From NCBI GenBank assembly GCA_964438975.1, contig CAYTMU010000001.1, forward strand, positions 124,001 to 188,000: a stretch of 64,000 nucleotides of DNA, given 5' to 3'. The stretch comes from Chryseosolibacter sp964438975 (GTDB lineage: Bacteria > Bacteroidota > Bacteroidia > Cytophagales > Cyclobacteriaceae). The position numbers were made by a program, and so were the translations under genes. Shown piece after piece: positions 46,601 to 54,527 of the stretch. Position 1 is the stretch's first letter, and the number at the start of each line of letters is the position of its first letter. Below the pieces are notes generated by a model. That model was given only the letters and a program-made list of their open reading frames with translations. It made no database searches and had not been told where the DNA came from.

Positions 46601-49600
46601 GGCGGCGTCACCACCGCCATACGCAGCGAAGTAGACTTCGACAAAGCGAACATCGAATATGTTGAATTCTGGTTGCTCGACCCGTTCCTTCCAGGGGAAG
46701 GGGGCCAGGTACTACTCAATGAGAGGACCGGCGTCAACAACACCACCGGCGGAAAAGTGATTTTACAGCTGGGCAGCATTTCCGAAGATGTAATACGCGA
46801 CTCAAAGCACGCTTTCGAGAACGGACTTCCGGCCGATGGAATACTCGAGGGGGTTGCCGCCCGCAACGAATGGGGTTTTGTTACCAGCCAGCAGTTTCTC
46901 ACCGACGCATTCAATATAGATCCCGCTGCACGCGCCAACCAGGATGTCGGCCTGGACGGGCTCCCCACAAGTAAGGAGGCTGACTTCTTCAGCGAATTTA
47001 TCAATGCGTTGAATCCGGGAGCACGCGAAGTAGTAATCCAGGATCCTTCCGCAGACGATTACCGGCACTACTTCGATCCGGAATTCGACCGGCGCAATGC
47101 GCAAATACTCGAACGCTACAAGCACTATAATGGTCAGGACGGCAACTCCCCTATTACCACCGCATCAGATGATATTGCGCGGTCCGCAACGCAGTCGCCC
47201 GACAACGAAGACCTCAACGAAGACAACACACTGAATGAGCTTGAGGAGTATTACGAGTACGATATCGACTTAAGACCGGGACAGCTCTTTGTTGGAGCCG
47301 AATACATCGTCGACAAGGTGCAAGCCAAGCGAGGAGAGCGCGGCTTCCACGAAGGCGTGTACTGGTATCTCTTCCGCATCCCGGTGCGGGATTTCGAGAA
47401 CAAGTTCGGCAACATCAGCGGATTCAAATCGATTCGATACATGCGCCTGTTGTTGACGGATTTCCAGCAACCGGTGGTGTTGCGCATGTCGAATTTCAGA
47501 ATGATCGGCAGTCGCTGGCGTCGATATCAGTCCGACCTGAGGGGTGGAGGCTTCCAAAGCGACAAGGAACCTGACTTTGGTGATTTTCGCGTGTCGGTAG
47601 TAAACCTGGAAGAGAATAGCACGTGGGTACCCCCAACAGCAGGAGGTACGCCGAAGTCACCGTACGTTATTCCGCCGGGAGTAGAACGAGACCGCGATGT
47701 AACGTCGGCGGTGTCACGTCAGCTGAACGAGCAATCCGTACAGATCTGTGTCGATGATCTCGAAGACGGTGATGCCCGCGCCATTTTCAAGAACGTGGGC
47801 GTCGATCTCTTCAACTACGGCCGCATCAAAATGTTCCTTCACGCTGACAGCCGTTCAGAGGACGACGAGTTGCATGCCTTCCTGCGACTTGGTACTGACT
47901 TCGATCAGAACTACTACGAAATTGAAATCCCGCTGAAGATCTCCAACGCCGACATACAGCATCCTGGGGCCCGCGAAGTCTGGCCAGAGGAGAACGAGAT
48001 CGACCTCGACCTCAATGAACTCTACGCCTTGAAAGCCGCTCGCGATCGGGAGCGCTTTCCAACCGGCGAGAGCTATCCGCGAGTGGGCGCTAAACAAGTA
48101 GGTCGTCATCTAATACGCATGGTCGGACGTCCCGACCTGAGCAGTGTGCAGGTTATGATGATCGGAGTGCGAAACCCGCGATCACCCGATAGGAGGTCGC
48201 ATTCTGCTTGTGTATGGGCGAACGAACTGCGCGTGACAGACTTTGACACCACGCCCGGATGGGCGGTGAGCACGACTCTGAGCGCAAAACTCGCCGATTT
48301 CGCAACGATTACCGGCGCATTGCGACACACCACTTTCGGTTTCGGAAGTGTAAGTTCCAAGATCGGCGAACGCGCGCGCGACGAAACCACGGCATACGAC
48401 GTGTCGGCGAGTGTCAACGTTGACAAACTTCTTCCTGGCAATACCGGTATCAAGATACCGATGTTTGTGAGCTACGAGAACACGACTATCAATCCAAATT
48501 ACGATCCTGCGAATCCGGATATGAGAGTAGACGCTGCGTTAAAGTCCTTCGCGGACCCGCTCGCCAGGGAAAAATTCAAAGACCTTATCAGGGATCGAAC
48601 TACCCGACGAAGCCTGAACTTCGTCAACGTACGAAAAACAAAAGTAAAGCAGGATGCTGTGCCGCATCTCTGGGATATAGAGAACCTCTCGTTCAGTTAC
48701 TCCTACAGCGAGATGCAACAAACGAATTTCTTCACAAAGGAATCGTTGTTGCGCCAGTACCGTGGGTCAGTCGCATATAACTTCGCGCCCAAATCAACAG
48801 GTATCGAGCCGTTCAAAGAAGTGCAGGCGTTTACCTCTCCGTATCTGAAGTTTCTAAGGGACTTCAATCTCAACCTGCTCCCCTCGAACATATCTGTCCG
48901 GGCTGATCTCGACCGGTCCTTCGGTAAAAAGATCTACCGAAACTCCGGAGATACATACGGAACGGAAAGTCTGTCACCGCCGAACTACCTCAAGTACTTT
49001 ACATTTAACCGTCAGTATAACCTGCGATGGGACATCTCAAGAAGTCTGGGCTTTGAGTACTCTGCCCGCACCAATGCGGTCATCGACGAGCCGGAGGGCG
49101 ATATCAACACAGCTGCAAAGCGCGACAGCGTACTGACCAATCTCAAAAACATGGGCAGGCTGAAAGATTTCGATCAGACGTTTACAGTGAATTACAGACT
49201 TCCGCTCGATAAATTTCCTGTAACTGACTGGCTGAGCGCAGAATATCGCTACCAGGCTGGCTTTAACTGGCGGGCGGGTCCGATCAACATTCCCGATGCG
49301 ATCGCGATTGAGAAGAACCTTCAAGACATCCCCGACAGTCTCGATTTCAAACACACCATCCAAAACTCCCGCGACAACAGTGTGAGTGGAAAGGTCGACT
49401 TTGTGAAATTGTACAACAAGGTAAAATTCCTCAAAGAACTCAACACGCCCGCGCGACCACCAGCCCGCCAACCCGCCACCCGGCCCGGCGTACCTCCGCC
49501 GCGGATTCCTGCACGTCCACAACCTGATACGGTTAAGACCACGCCCGGTCTTGTGAAAGGCGTTGCGCGCTTGCTGATGTCCGTACGGTCGTTGAATGCT

Positions 49601-50920
49601 ACGTATTCGTTAACAGAGGGAACCATCATGCCCGGATTCAACGAAACACCCAGGTTCTTCGGAATGAACAAAGAATGGCAAGCGCCAGGATGGGGCTTTG
49701 TCACGGGAAGTCAAGATCCTCAAATTCGTGTCGATGCCGCGCGGAAGCAATGGCTGGTAAGATCCACGACACTTACGTTGCCATTCACGCAAACACGCAA
49801 TGAAGACATCAAGTTTCGTGCAAGCGTTGAACCATCCACCGACTTGAAAATACAGCTCGACGTTTCAAAAGCGAATACCAGCATCTATCAGGAGATTTTC
49901 CGATACGACGAGATCGAGGATGATTTCCGCACGATCAATCCAAGTCGTGGAGGTAATTACAAGATCTCCTTCATGAGCATCCGCACCGCCTTCAATCCCA
50001 CAAACGGCGAAACCGAGTCTGACGTCTTTAAGCAATTCGAGGAAAATCTCGTAACCATCAAGAACAGATTCCAGTCCTTTCACGGCGCAGAATTCGACAC
50101 GACGTCGCAGGATGTGGTGATCCCCGCGTTCATCGCCGCCTACAGCGGAGCTGATGCCAACGGAATAAGCCTCTCCCCCTTTCCGAAAACACCTCTGCCG
50201 AACTGGCGATTGGACTACACCGGTCTCGGCAAGATCGCCGTCTTCCAGGACCTGTTCCAGTCGGTAACGATCTCGCATGCATATCAGTCTTCCTACTCCG
50301 TACTAAACTATTCCAACTCGCTCGAAGCCGACGATCCATCACTGGTAAGTATCGATCGGCCAATCGAGGAGTACAACCGGTCATATTTCGGCATAGTCAA
50401 CACCAATAACCAGTATGTCCCCCTGTATGTCATCAGCCAGGTGTTGATATCTGAGCAATTCGCACCTCTTGTTGGAATTAACGTCAGGACCAAGAGTCGA
50501 TTGACGGCACGTGCGGAGTATAAGACGAAACGGGATCTGGCACTCAACATTTCAAATGCACAGGTAACGGAGCTCAACAGTCGTGATATCACGTGCGAAG
50601 TTGGATTTACGAAGAACAACATGAAATTGCCATTCAAGTCACAGGGTCGGACAATCGTTCTCAAGAACGATGTCACTTTCCGCATGAACTTCTCGATCGG
50701 CGAAACACAAACGATACAGCGCAAAGTTGAAGACCTCAGCACAATCACCAATGGCAATATCAACTTCCAGCTGAGACCGAATATCAGTTACGTCGTCAAC
50801 CAGAAGCTTACAGTGCAAGGGTACTTTGAGCGAACGATCAACGAGCCACTTGTTACGAATTCCTATCCCCGCTCAACCACGCGGTTCGGGATACAAGTAC
50901 GGTTCAGCCTCGCCCAATAA
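43649..50920 (+). CDS. sprA: SprA, type IX secretion system outer-membrane translocon
   Basis: A giant 2423-residue outer-membrane protein that forms the T9SS channel used for gliding adhesins and enzymes. Signal peptide ('LLMAWLCIVFPATVFAQ') and a periplasmic N-terminus are followed by beta-rich barrel sequence to a C-terminal 'TRFGIQVRFSLAQ'. 'GSYVELVPRGFVTLDFGG', 'GKIGEKLAVTANFDNNNSFD', 'LEIGNVSLPLNNTLIQGAQN' and 'EGTAYVDDFENTATPFSL' are characteristic. The size is typical (about 2300-2500). A proline-rich stretch lies at about 1933-1961. The start is a TTG at 43649; an ATG at 43700 (residue 18) is the alternative. It is flanked by ruvA and gcvH as in gliding relatives. Confidence 0.96.
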   Translation: MAPVTCKNCAAYSVSLLMAWLCIVFPATVFAQQTDTSRVTPSDTIPETYEPSRRPTAIPRDRYGDPFSNTTSESPFFLRDPNLLRLDVEIDTGFNYTVYETIGDLNYRPTTTMSFDEFKKYQDRQILKNYWKARSRALDGESAVSGRGFTPKIFVSPVLDRIFGGSYVELVPRGFVTLDFGGSFQKISNPSIPIRQQRNGGFEFDQQINMSVVGKIGEKLAVTANFDNNNSFDFQNNMKVEYTGYKEDILQKLEIGNVSLPLNNTLIQGAQNLFGVKAQMQFGKLNVTTIASTQRGKVESIEIPSSSSGQGRPFEIIASNYDENRHFFLGHYFRDNYRRWIQNLPQINSGVNITRVEVYIVNRNNDTQTLRNVVGLMDLGESSRIYNSSVTGLGGNRPTANNANDLFATVTSSISRNPDEVNMALENLFNGDKNNGTDFEKITAARKLSPTEFTFHPQLGYITLTRKLQNDEAIAVAYEYTAGTGRHRVGELTDDIDGQKNENVIFLKLLRPRKVSIRDQNDRIIPTWDLMMKNIYWLNVNQLSPEGFQLRIIYRDDRTGIDNPQLQEGSSTLRERQLIEVFGLDKLNPVNDPQRDGNFDFVEGITIDTRNGLIIFPYLEPFSAALREAFREQPNEDFLIQKYAFDTLYRTTKADAELFATKNKFFLVGQYSAGSGSAREILIPGFGISQGSVRIFAGGVPLMEGTDYTVDYTFGKVIINNEGILSSGKNISIQYEQSDPFAFQTRSLIGTRFDYQVNEDVNLGSTFLYYNERPLVSRNQIGTEPARNMQYGLDFNIRKDSRLLTKLVDAIPILQTKETSSINFTGEFAQLIPGTSNIIDGEGTAYVDDFENTATPFSLMSPHSWSLAATPVGDPRFDPSGGQPFDLRAGYKRARLAWYTIDNQFYRETGRFKPSNITESDVNKYHYQRAIQLDEIYHQLQPQQGQAWQTTLDLAYYPNERGQYNYNPNLTNSGFLSENPRSNWGGVTTAIRSEVDFDKANIEYVEFWLLDPFLPGEGGQVLLNERTGVNNTTGGKVILQLGSISEDVIRDSKHAFENGLPADGILEGVAARNEWGFVTSQQFLTDAFNIDPAARANQDVGLDGLPTSKEADFFSEFINALNPGAREVVIQDPSADDYRHYFDPEFDRRNAQILERYKHYNGQDGNSPITTASDDIARSATQSPDNEDLNEDNTLNELEEYYEYDIDLRPGQLFVGAEYIVDKVQAKRGERGFHEGVYWYLFRIPVRDFENKFGNISGFKSIRYMRLLLTDFQQPVVLRMSNFRMIGSRWRRYQSDLRGGGFQSDKEPDFGDFRVSVVNLEENSTWVPPTAGGTPKSPYVIPPGVERDRDVTSAVSRQLNEQSVQICVDDLEDGDARAIFKNVGVDLFNYGRIKMFLHADSRSEDDELHAFLRLGTDFDQNYYEIEIPLKISNADIQHPGAREVWPEENEIDLDLNELYALKAARDRERFPTGESYPRVGAKQVGRHLIRMVGRPDLSSVQVMMIGVRNPRSPDRRSHSACVWANELRVTDFDTTPGWAVSTTLSAKLADFATITGALRHTTFGFGSVSSKIGERARDETTAYDVSASVNVDKLLPGNTGIKIPMFVSYENTTINPNYDPANPDMRVDAALKSFADPLAREKFKDLIRDRTTRRSLNFVNVRKTKVKQDAVPHLWDIENLSFSYSYSEMQQTNFFTKESLLRQYRGSVAYNFAPKSTGIEPFKEVQAFTSPYLKFLRDFNLNLLPSNISVRADLDRSFGKKIYRNSGDTYGTESLSPPNYLKYFTFNRQYNLRWDISRSLGFEYSARTNAVIDEPEGDINTAAKRDSVLTNLKNMGRLKDFDQTFTVNYRLPLDKFPVTDWLSAEYRYQAGFNWRAGPINIPDAIAIEKNLQDIPDSLDFKHTIQNSRDNSVSGKVDFVKLYNKVKFLKELNTPARPPARQPATRPGVPPPRIPARPQPDTVKTTPGLVKGVARLLMSVRSLNATYSLTEGTIMPGFNETPRFFGMNKEWQAPGWGFVTGSQDPQIRVDAARKQWLVRSTTLTLPFTQTRNEDIKFRASVEPSTDLKIQLDVSKANTSIYQEIFRYDEIEDDFRTINPSRGGNYKISFMSIRTAFNPTNGETESDVFKQFEENLVTIKNRFQSFHGAEFDTTSQDVVIPAFIAAYSGADANGISLSPFPKTPLPNWRLDYTGLGKIAVFQDLFQSVTISHAYQSSYSVLNYSNSLEADDPSLVSIDRPIEEYNRSYFGIVNTNNQYVPLYVISQVLISEQFAPLVGINVRTKSRLTARAEYKTKRDLALNISNAQVTELNSRDITCEVGFTKNNMKLPFKSQGRTIVLKNDVTFRMNFSIGETQTIQRKVEDLSTITNGNINFQLRPNISYVVNQKLTVQGYFERTINEPLVTNSYPRSTTRFGIQVRFSLAQ

Positions 50921-50959
50921 ACGCGTCAGCGTCTTCGGTTTCCCTTCCGAAAAATTCGC

Positions 50960-50967
50960 TATTTTTG
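50960..50967 (+). promoter_or_regulatory. Candidate -7 box for gcvH
   Basis: TATTTTTG matches TAnnTTTG, 16 bp before the gcvH ATG, which would give a leader of about 10 bases. The -33 element is not clear. Confidence 0.45.
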
Positions 50968-50983
50968 ACGAAAGTTTAAGCAC

Positions 50984-51358
50984 ATGAATATTCCAGACGG
51001 ACTACAGTACACCAAAGATCACGAGTGGATCAAAATTGATGGCAACAGCGCCATTATCGGCATCACCGATTTCGCGCAAAGCGAATTAGGCGATATCGTT
51101 TACATCGACATCAGCACAGTAGGCCAGGAGGTGGCCGCAAATGAAATTTTCGGATCGGTGGAAGCCGTCAAGACGGTTTCAGATTTGTTCATGCCGATAT
51201 CCGGAAAGGTGGTAGAAGTCAATCCTGTACTGGAAGGAAGCCCCGAAAAGGTTAACGAAGATCCTTACGGAGATGGCTGGATGATCAAGGTGGAGATTTC
51301 CGGCCCCATTGATTCCCTGCTGACTGCCGCGCAGTACAAGGAGCTGATCGGCAAGTAG
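50984..51358 (+). CDS. gcvH: Glycine cleavage system H protein
   Basis: A 124-residue lipoyl carrier that shuttles the aminomethyl group from GcvP to GcvT. 'YTKDHEWIKIDGNSAIIGIT', 'AQSELGDIVYIDI' and the lipoylated K63 in 'GSVEAVKTVSDLFMPISG' are all present. It is followed by a terminator-like hairpin and lipA, whose product makes the lipoyl group. GcvP is 3.2 kb downstream; gcvT is not in the window. Confidence 0.96.
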   Translation: MNIPDGLQYTKDHEWIKIDGNSAIIGITDFAQSELGDIVYIDISTVGQEVAANEIFGSVEAVKTVSDLFMPISGKVVEVNPVLEGSPEKVNEDPYGDGWMIKVEISGPIDSLLTAAQYKELIGK

Positions 51359-51386
51359 TTCGCCGGAGATAAACAAAGAAACATCC

Positions 51387-51418
51387 CCCGGCAAACCAAA
51401 CCGCCGGGATTATTGTTT
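51387..51418 (+). terminator. Terminator-like hairpin after gcvH
   Basis: CCCGGC (51387-51392) pairs with GCCGGG (51403-51408) around a 10-base loop and is followed by ATTATTGTTTT. It is 29 bp after the gcvH stop and separates gcvH from lipA. Confidence 0.5.
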
Positions 51419-51450
51419 TGGTCAAGGCGGCCGATGATTAAGCACATCTC

Positions 51451-52338
51451 ATGATCGAATTACCTGTTATTTCTAGAGACGACTCGCGGAGGAAGAAGCC
51501 AGATTGGCTGCGTGTAAAACTACCCGTGGGTCCCGATTACGCGAGAGTCCGACGTCTCGTCGACAACTACAAGCTTCACACCATCTGCGAAAGCGGCAAC
51601 TGCCCGAATATGGGTGAGTGCTGGGGTGCCGGGACCGCCACCTTCATGATTCTCGGCAACATATGCACGCGCAGTTGTACCTTCTGCGCGGTGGCTACCG
51701 GTCGGCCTACTGAATACGACACCGACGAACCCCGCCGCGTAGCAGAAGCGATAAAACTCATGCAAGTGAAACACGCGGTGATCACGTCTGTCAACCGCGA
51801 TGAACTTAAGGACCGGGGTGCAGAGATCTGGTACCAAACCGTAATCGAAACCCAGAAAGCCAGCCCCGAGACAACAATAGAAACATTGATCCCCGACACA
51901 AAAGGCAACTGGGACGCGCTTCATCGAATGATTGAAGGTGGGCAGGAAGTCGTGTCGCACAATATGGAAACCGTCAGCAGGCTCTATCGCGCCGTGCGCC
52001 CCCAGGCTCGCTATGAGAGAAGTCTAGAGCAAATCCGCCGCACACGTGAAGCAGGCAGACGCACCAAGTCCGGCATTATGCTCGGGCTCGGGGAAAACCG
52101 TGACGAGGTGCTGAAAGCAATCGATGACCTCGTTGAAAACGGGCTTCTCATCCTAACGTTGGGTCAGTACCTCCAGCCTACGCGGCATCACCACGAAGTC
52201 ATCGAATTCATTCACCCCGATACGTTTGCTTTCTATCGTGAAGAAGGATTGAAACGAGGGTTGCGGTACGTAGAATCGGGACCCCTCGTAAGATCTTCAT
52301 ATCACGCCGAGCGGCACGTAAACGTCCCGTTGGACTAA
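51451..52338 (+). CDS. lipA: Lipoyl synthase
   Basis: A 295-residue radical-SAM enzyme inserting two sulphurs into octanoyl chains on lipoyl domains. The auxiliary cluster cysteines are C46, C51 and C57 ('CESGNCPNMGEC'), the radical-SAM cluster C72, C76 and C79 ('CTRSCTFC'), and the C-terminal serine ligand lies in 'GPLVRSSYHAE'. Length is normal. It follows gcvH by 92 bp and supplies its cofactor. Confidence 0.96.
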   Translation: MIELPVISRDDSRRKKPDWLRVKLPVGPDYARVRRLVDNYKLHTICESGNCPNMGECWGAGTATFMILGNICTRSCTFCAVATGRPTEYDTDEPRRVAEAIKLMQVKHAVITSVNRDELKDRGAEIWYQTVIETQKASPETTIETLIPDTKGNWDALHRMIEGGQEVVSHNMETVSRLYRAVRPQARYERSLEQIRRTREAGRRTKSGIMLGLGENRDEVLKAIDDLVENGLLILTLGQYLQPTRHHHEVIEFIHPDTFAFYREEGLKRGLRYVESGPLVRSSYHAERHVNVPLD

Positions 52339-52537
52339 CTTCTTTCCGCAGTTTGCACGTGGTGTACAATCGCCACCTGTAGATAAAGTACTCAACTGAA
52401 GCAATGAGCGGCTTTAACGCAGTATCATTTCCGCATTTCTGACTCCCCGGCACAATAATTTAATTTAACGGCATGCGAAGCAATGACCACTACACCCGGT
52501 GATTGCTCGGAAACATGTACAATTTAAACTGGAAGAA

Positions 52538-52765
52538 ATGAAAAAGCTGATATTGATCTTATTCGCCGCTGTTGCTATGAGTTGCGGCGATGGAAGCAAT
52601 CGGGCAAGCGAAGCCGGTTCGGAATCTCAGGATAATTATCAAGACAATTATTCGGATGATGCCTTTGAAGCAGATACTACAGACGTGAGAACGGACACGA
52701 CTTCTAACATGGGCCCCGGTGTCGGTGCTCAGGGACAGATCGATACTACTTCCACGATTCCGTAG
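52538..52765 (+). CDS. Small acidic lipoprotein, unknown function
   Basis: A 75-residue lipoprotein: 'MKKLILILFAAVAMSCGDGS' has a lipobox at cysteine 16. The mature part is rich in Asp, Ser, Thr and Asn ('DNYQDNYSDDAFEADTTD') and probably unstructured. I use the ATG at 52538; the open frame runs 13 codons further up. It is followed 8 bp later by a strong hairpin. No family recognised. The 199 bp between lipA and this gene hold no visible feature. Confidence 0.6.
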   Translation: MKKLILILFAAVAMSCGDGSNRASEAGSESQDNYQDNYSDDAFEADTTDVRTDTTSNMGPGVGAQGQIDTTSTIP

Positions 52766-52772
52766 TTGCGCA

Positions 52773-52811
52773 CCGGACTCCGGTGATCGAGATTCGATTG
52801 CCGGAGTCCGG
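52773..52811. terminator. Long hairpin between convergent genes
   Basis: CCGGACTCCGG (52773-52783) and CCGGAGTCCGG (52801-52811) are perfect inverted repeats, and the inside continues as ATCGA/TCGAT with two G-U pairs, so an 18-bp stem closes on a 3-base loop (GAT). It lies between the small lipoprotein (+) and the M28 peptidase (-) and probably ends transcription in both directions. No long T-run. Confidence 0.55.
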
Positions 52812-52821
52812 CTACGTAGTT

Positions 52822-54312
52822 CTACTTCGCATCCGGCATAATGCGCCGGTCGCGGTTAGCGATCTCCCATGCCGTATGAAAAACGCACTTGGTGCGAATC
52901 GTTAGTAAGTCGAATTCGATCTTATCAACTTCGTCGCTAGGTAGGTGATAGTCTTCGTGTATCCCATCGAAATAAAAAATGATGGGAATATCCCTTTTTG
53001 CAAAATTCCAATGATCTGATCGATAGTACAACCTGGCGGGGTGACTCTCATCGTTATATGTGTAGTCGAACACCAAGTTCGTGTACTTCTTGTTGACAGA
53101 CTCGCTAAGCGCATGTAGGTCGCTTGATAATTTATCCGATCCTATCACATACACATAAGGTGGACTATCCTTATGTTCTTCATCGCTGCGTCCGATCATG
53201 TCGAGGTTGAGGTTGACGACCGTATTAGCTAGTGGAAATATCGGGTTCTCTGTGTAGTACTCAGAACCGAGCAACCCCACTTCTTCCGCAGCAACGGTCA
53301 TGAAAAGGATACTGCGTCTGGGACCATACCCATCCTTTTTCGCCTGCGCAAAGACTTTGGCCAATTGCATGACCGCGACCGTGCCGGATCCATCGTCGTC
53401 CGCCCCGTTGTTGATCAGATCACCCACTCCGGAACTCTTCTTCCCGATGTGATCATAATGCGCAGTGATTACGATCAACTCGTCTTTCTTATCCGTTCCT
53501 TCAAGGTAACCAAGAACGTTCTCTGTGCCGATCGTCTGCACTTCCACACTGGTCTTATAAGACACATTTCCTTCTCCTACCCGTTTGAGCGCAGATTTTG
53601 AAGTGGAGACTGCGGCTACATTGAGCTTGGCAAGTGACGTATCAAAGATCTTCTCTGCCACACCAGGTGCAATGAAAAAAGCGCCGGAGTTGTTGCCGGA
53701 GATCGCCGGCTTCTTGAGTGAGGGTCTCGTCTCGGTAAGGAAAGATTGCCATTGCCGTGCGTAGCCTCTGAACTGCTCATGCGTCGCCGTATTAACAATA
53801 AATACAGCGGCAGCTTTCCGCGCGCGCGCCTCCGCGATAGGACCTTGATAGTCCTGCGCATCCTCGCCCATCAGGAGTACAACGCCCTTACCCGCTACCT
53901 GCACATTAGCAAAGTCTTGCGCCCGACCACGTCCGGCAAAGACCACAGGAATTGAAGCGCTGGAGTTATCCTGTCCGTAGAATACGATATCCTGGAAGTT
54001 CTGATAGGTAGTGCCACGCGTGGTTATAACAGTCTCGCCAGGCATGAGCCGGTAGAGTTCAAAAGGCTGGTAGTAGCTTCCATTGACCGGAGCCTTCAAT
54101 CCCAGTTGTTCAAAATGAAAACTAATGAATGCAGCAGCCATCTTCTGGCCTCTCGTGCCAGTTGCCCGGCCTTCGAGAGCGTCGGAAGCGATGATAGAAA
54201 GATTGTCTCTCAGATCTTCCGACGTGATAAGTTCTGCGTAATCTGTAGGTGATTGAGCAAAAATGTGGACCTGGACAAGTAACAGGCCCATAACGAGATA
54301 TCTGTTGATCAT
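52822..54312 (-). CDS. M28-family metallopeptidase with PA domain
   Basis: A 496-residue exported zinc aminopeptidase. Signal peptide 'RYLVMGLLLVQVHIFAQ'. A protease-associated insert lies at about 130-250. The M28 zinc ligands are visible in 'VITAHYDHIG', 'NGADDDGSGTVA', 'AAEEVGLLGSEYY' and 'NLDMIGRSDE', with a final histidine in 'DGIHEDYHLPSD'. It probably digests peptides in the periplasm or outside. A divergent promoter region of 215 bp separates it from gcvP. Confidence 0.92.
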   Translation of the reverse strand: MINRYLVMGLLLVQVHIFAQSPTDYAELITSEDLRDNLSIIASDALEGRATGTRGQKMAAAFISFHFEQLGLKAPVNGSYYQPFELYRLMPGETVITTRGTTYQNFQDIVFYGQDNSSASIPVVFAGRGRAQDFANVQVAGKGVVLLMGEDAQDYQGPIAEARARKAAAVFIVNTATHEQFRGYARQWQSFLTETRPSLKKPAISGNNSGAFFIAPGVAEKIFDTSLAKLNVAAVSTSKSALKRVGEGNVSYKTSVEVQTIGTENVLGYLEGTDKKDELIVITAHYDHIGKKSSGVGDLINNGADDDGSGTVAVMQLAKVFAQAKKDGYGPRRSILFMTVAAEEVGLLGSEYYTENPIFPLANTVVNLNLDMIGRSDEEHKDSPPYVYVIGSDKLSSDLHALSESVNKKYTNLVFDYTYNDESHPARLYYRSDHWNFAKRDIPIIFYFDGIHEDYHLPSDEVDKIEFDLLTIRTKCVFHTAWEIANRDRRIMPDAK

Positions 54313-54388
54313 AAAGTTTGATTAATGGCTTCCGACGAAGGAACGACGCTGATGTATTCCCGCCGTCGAACACCAAAGGTTTTAAAGG

Positions 54389-54396
54389 CAAAACTA
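54389..54396 (-). promoter_or_regulatory. Candidate -7 box for the M28 peptidase
   Basis: The minus strand reads TAGTTTTG, matching TAnnTTTG, with a leader of about 70 bases. The upstream TTTG is at only 9 bp, too close to be a -33 element. Confidence 0.3.
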
Positions 54397-54453
54397 AGAC
54401 TTTCCCAAAACATTTCGTACCTCCCCGTGCGGTATAATTTTGGAAACTTCCGC

Positions 54454-54461
54454 TACCTTTG
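54454..54461 (+). promoter_or_regulatory. Candidate -7 box for gcvP
   Basis: TACCTTTG matches TAnnTTTG, leaving a leader of about 60 bases. A second match, TAATTTTG, is at 54435-54442. The leader is too short for a glycine riboswitch. Confidence 0.4.
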
Positions 54462-54527
54462 CGCGAAATCCCCCTTCTTCGAAACGAGATACGCAGCGGG
54501 AAAGCAGGCTAATTTTCTACATGATCG

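Noticed and set aside
54462..54527. Glycine riboswitch before gcvP
   Set aside because: The leader after the -7 box is only about 66 bases, too short for the aptamer, and no aptamer core is seen.
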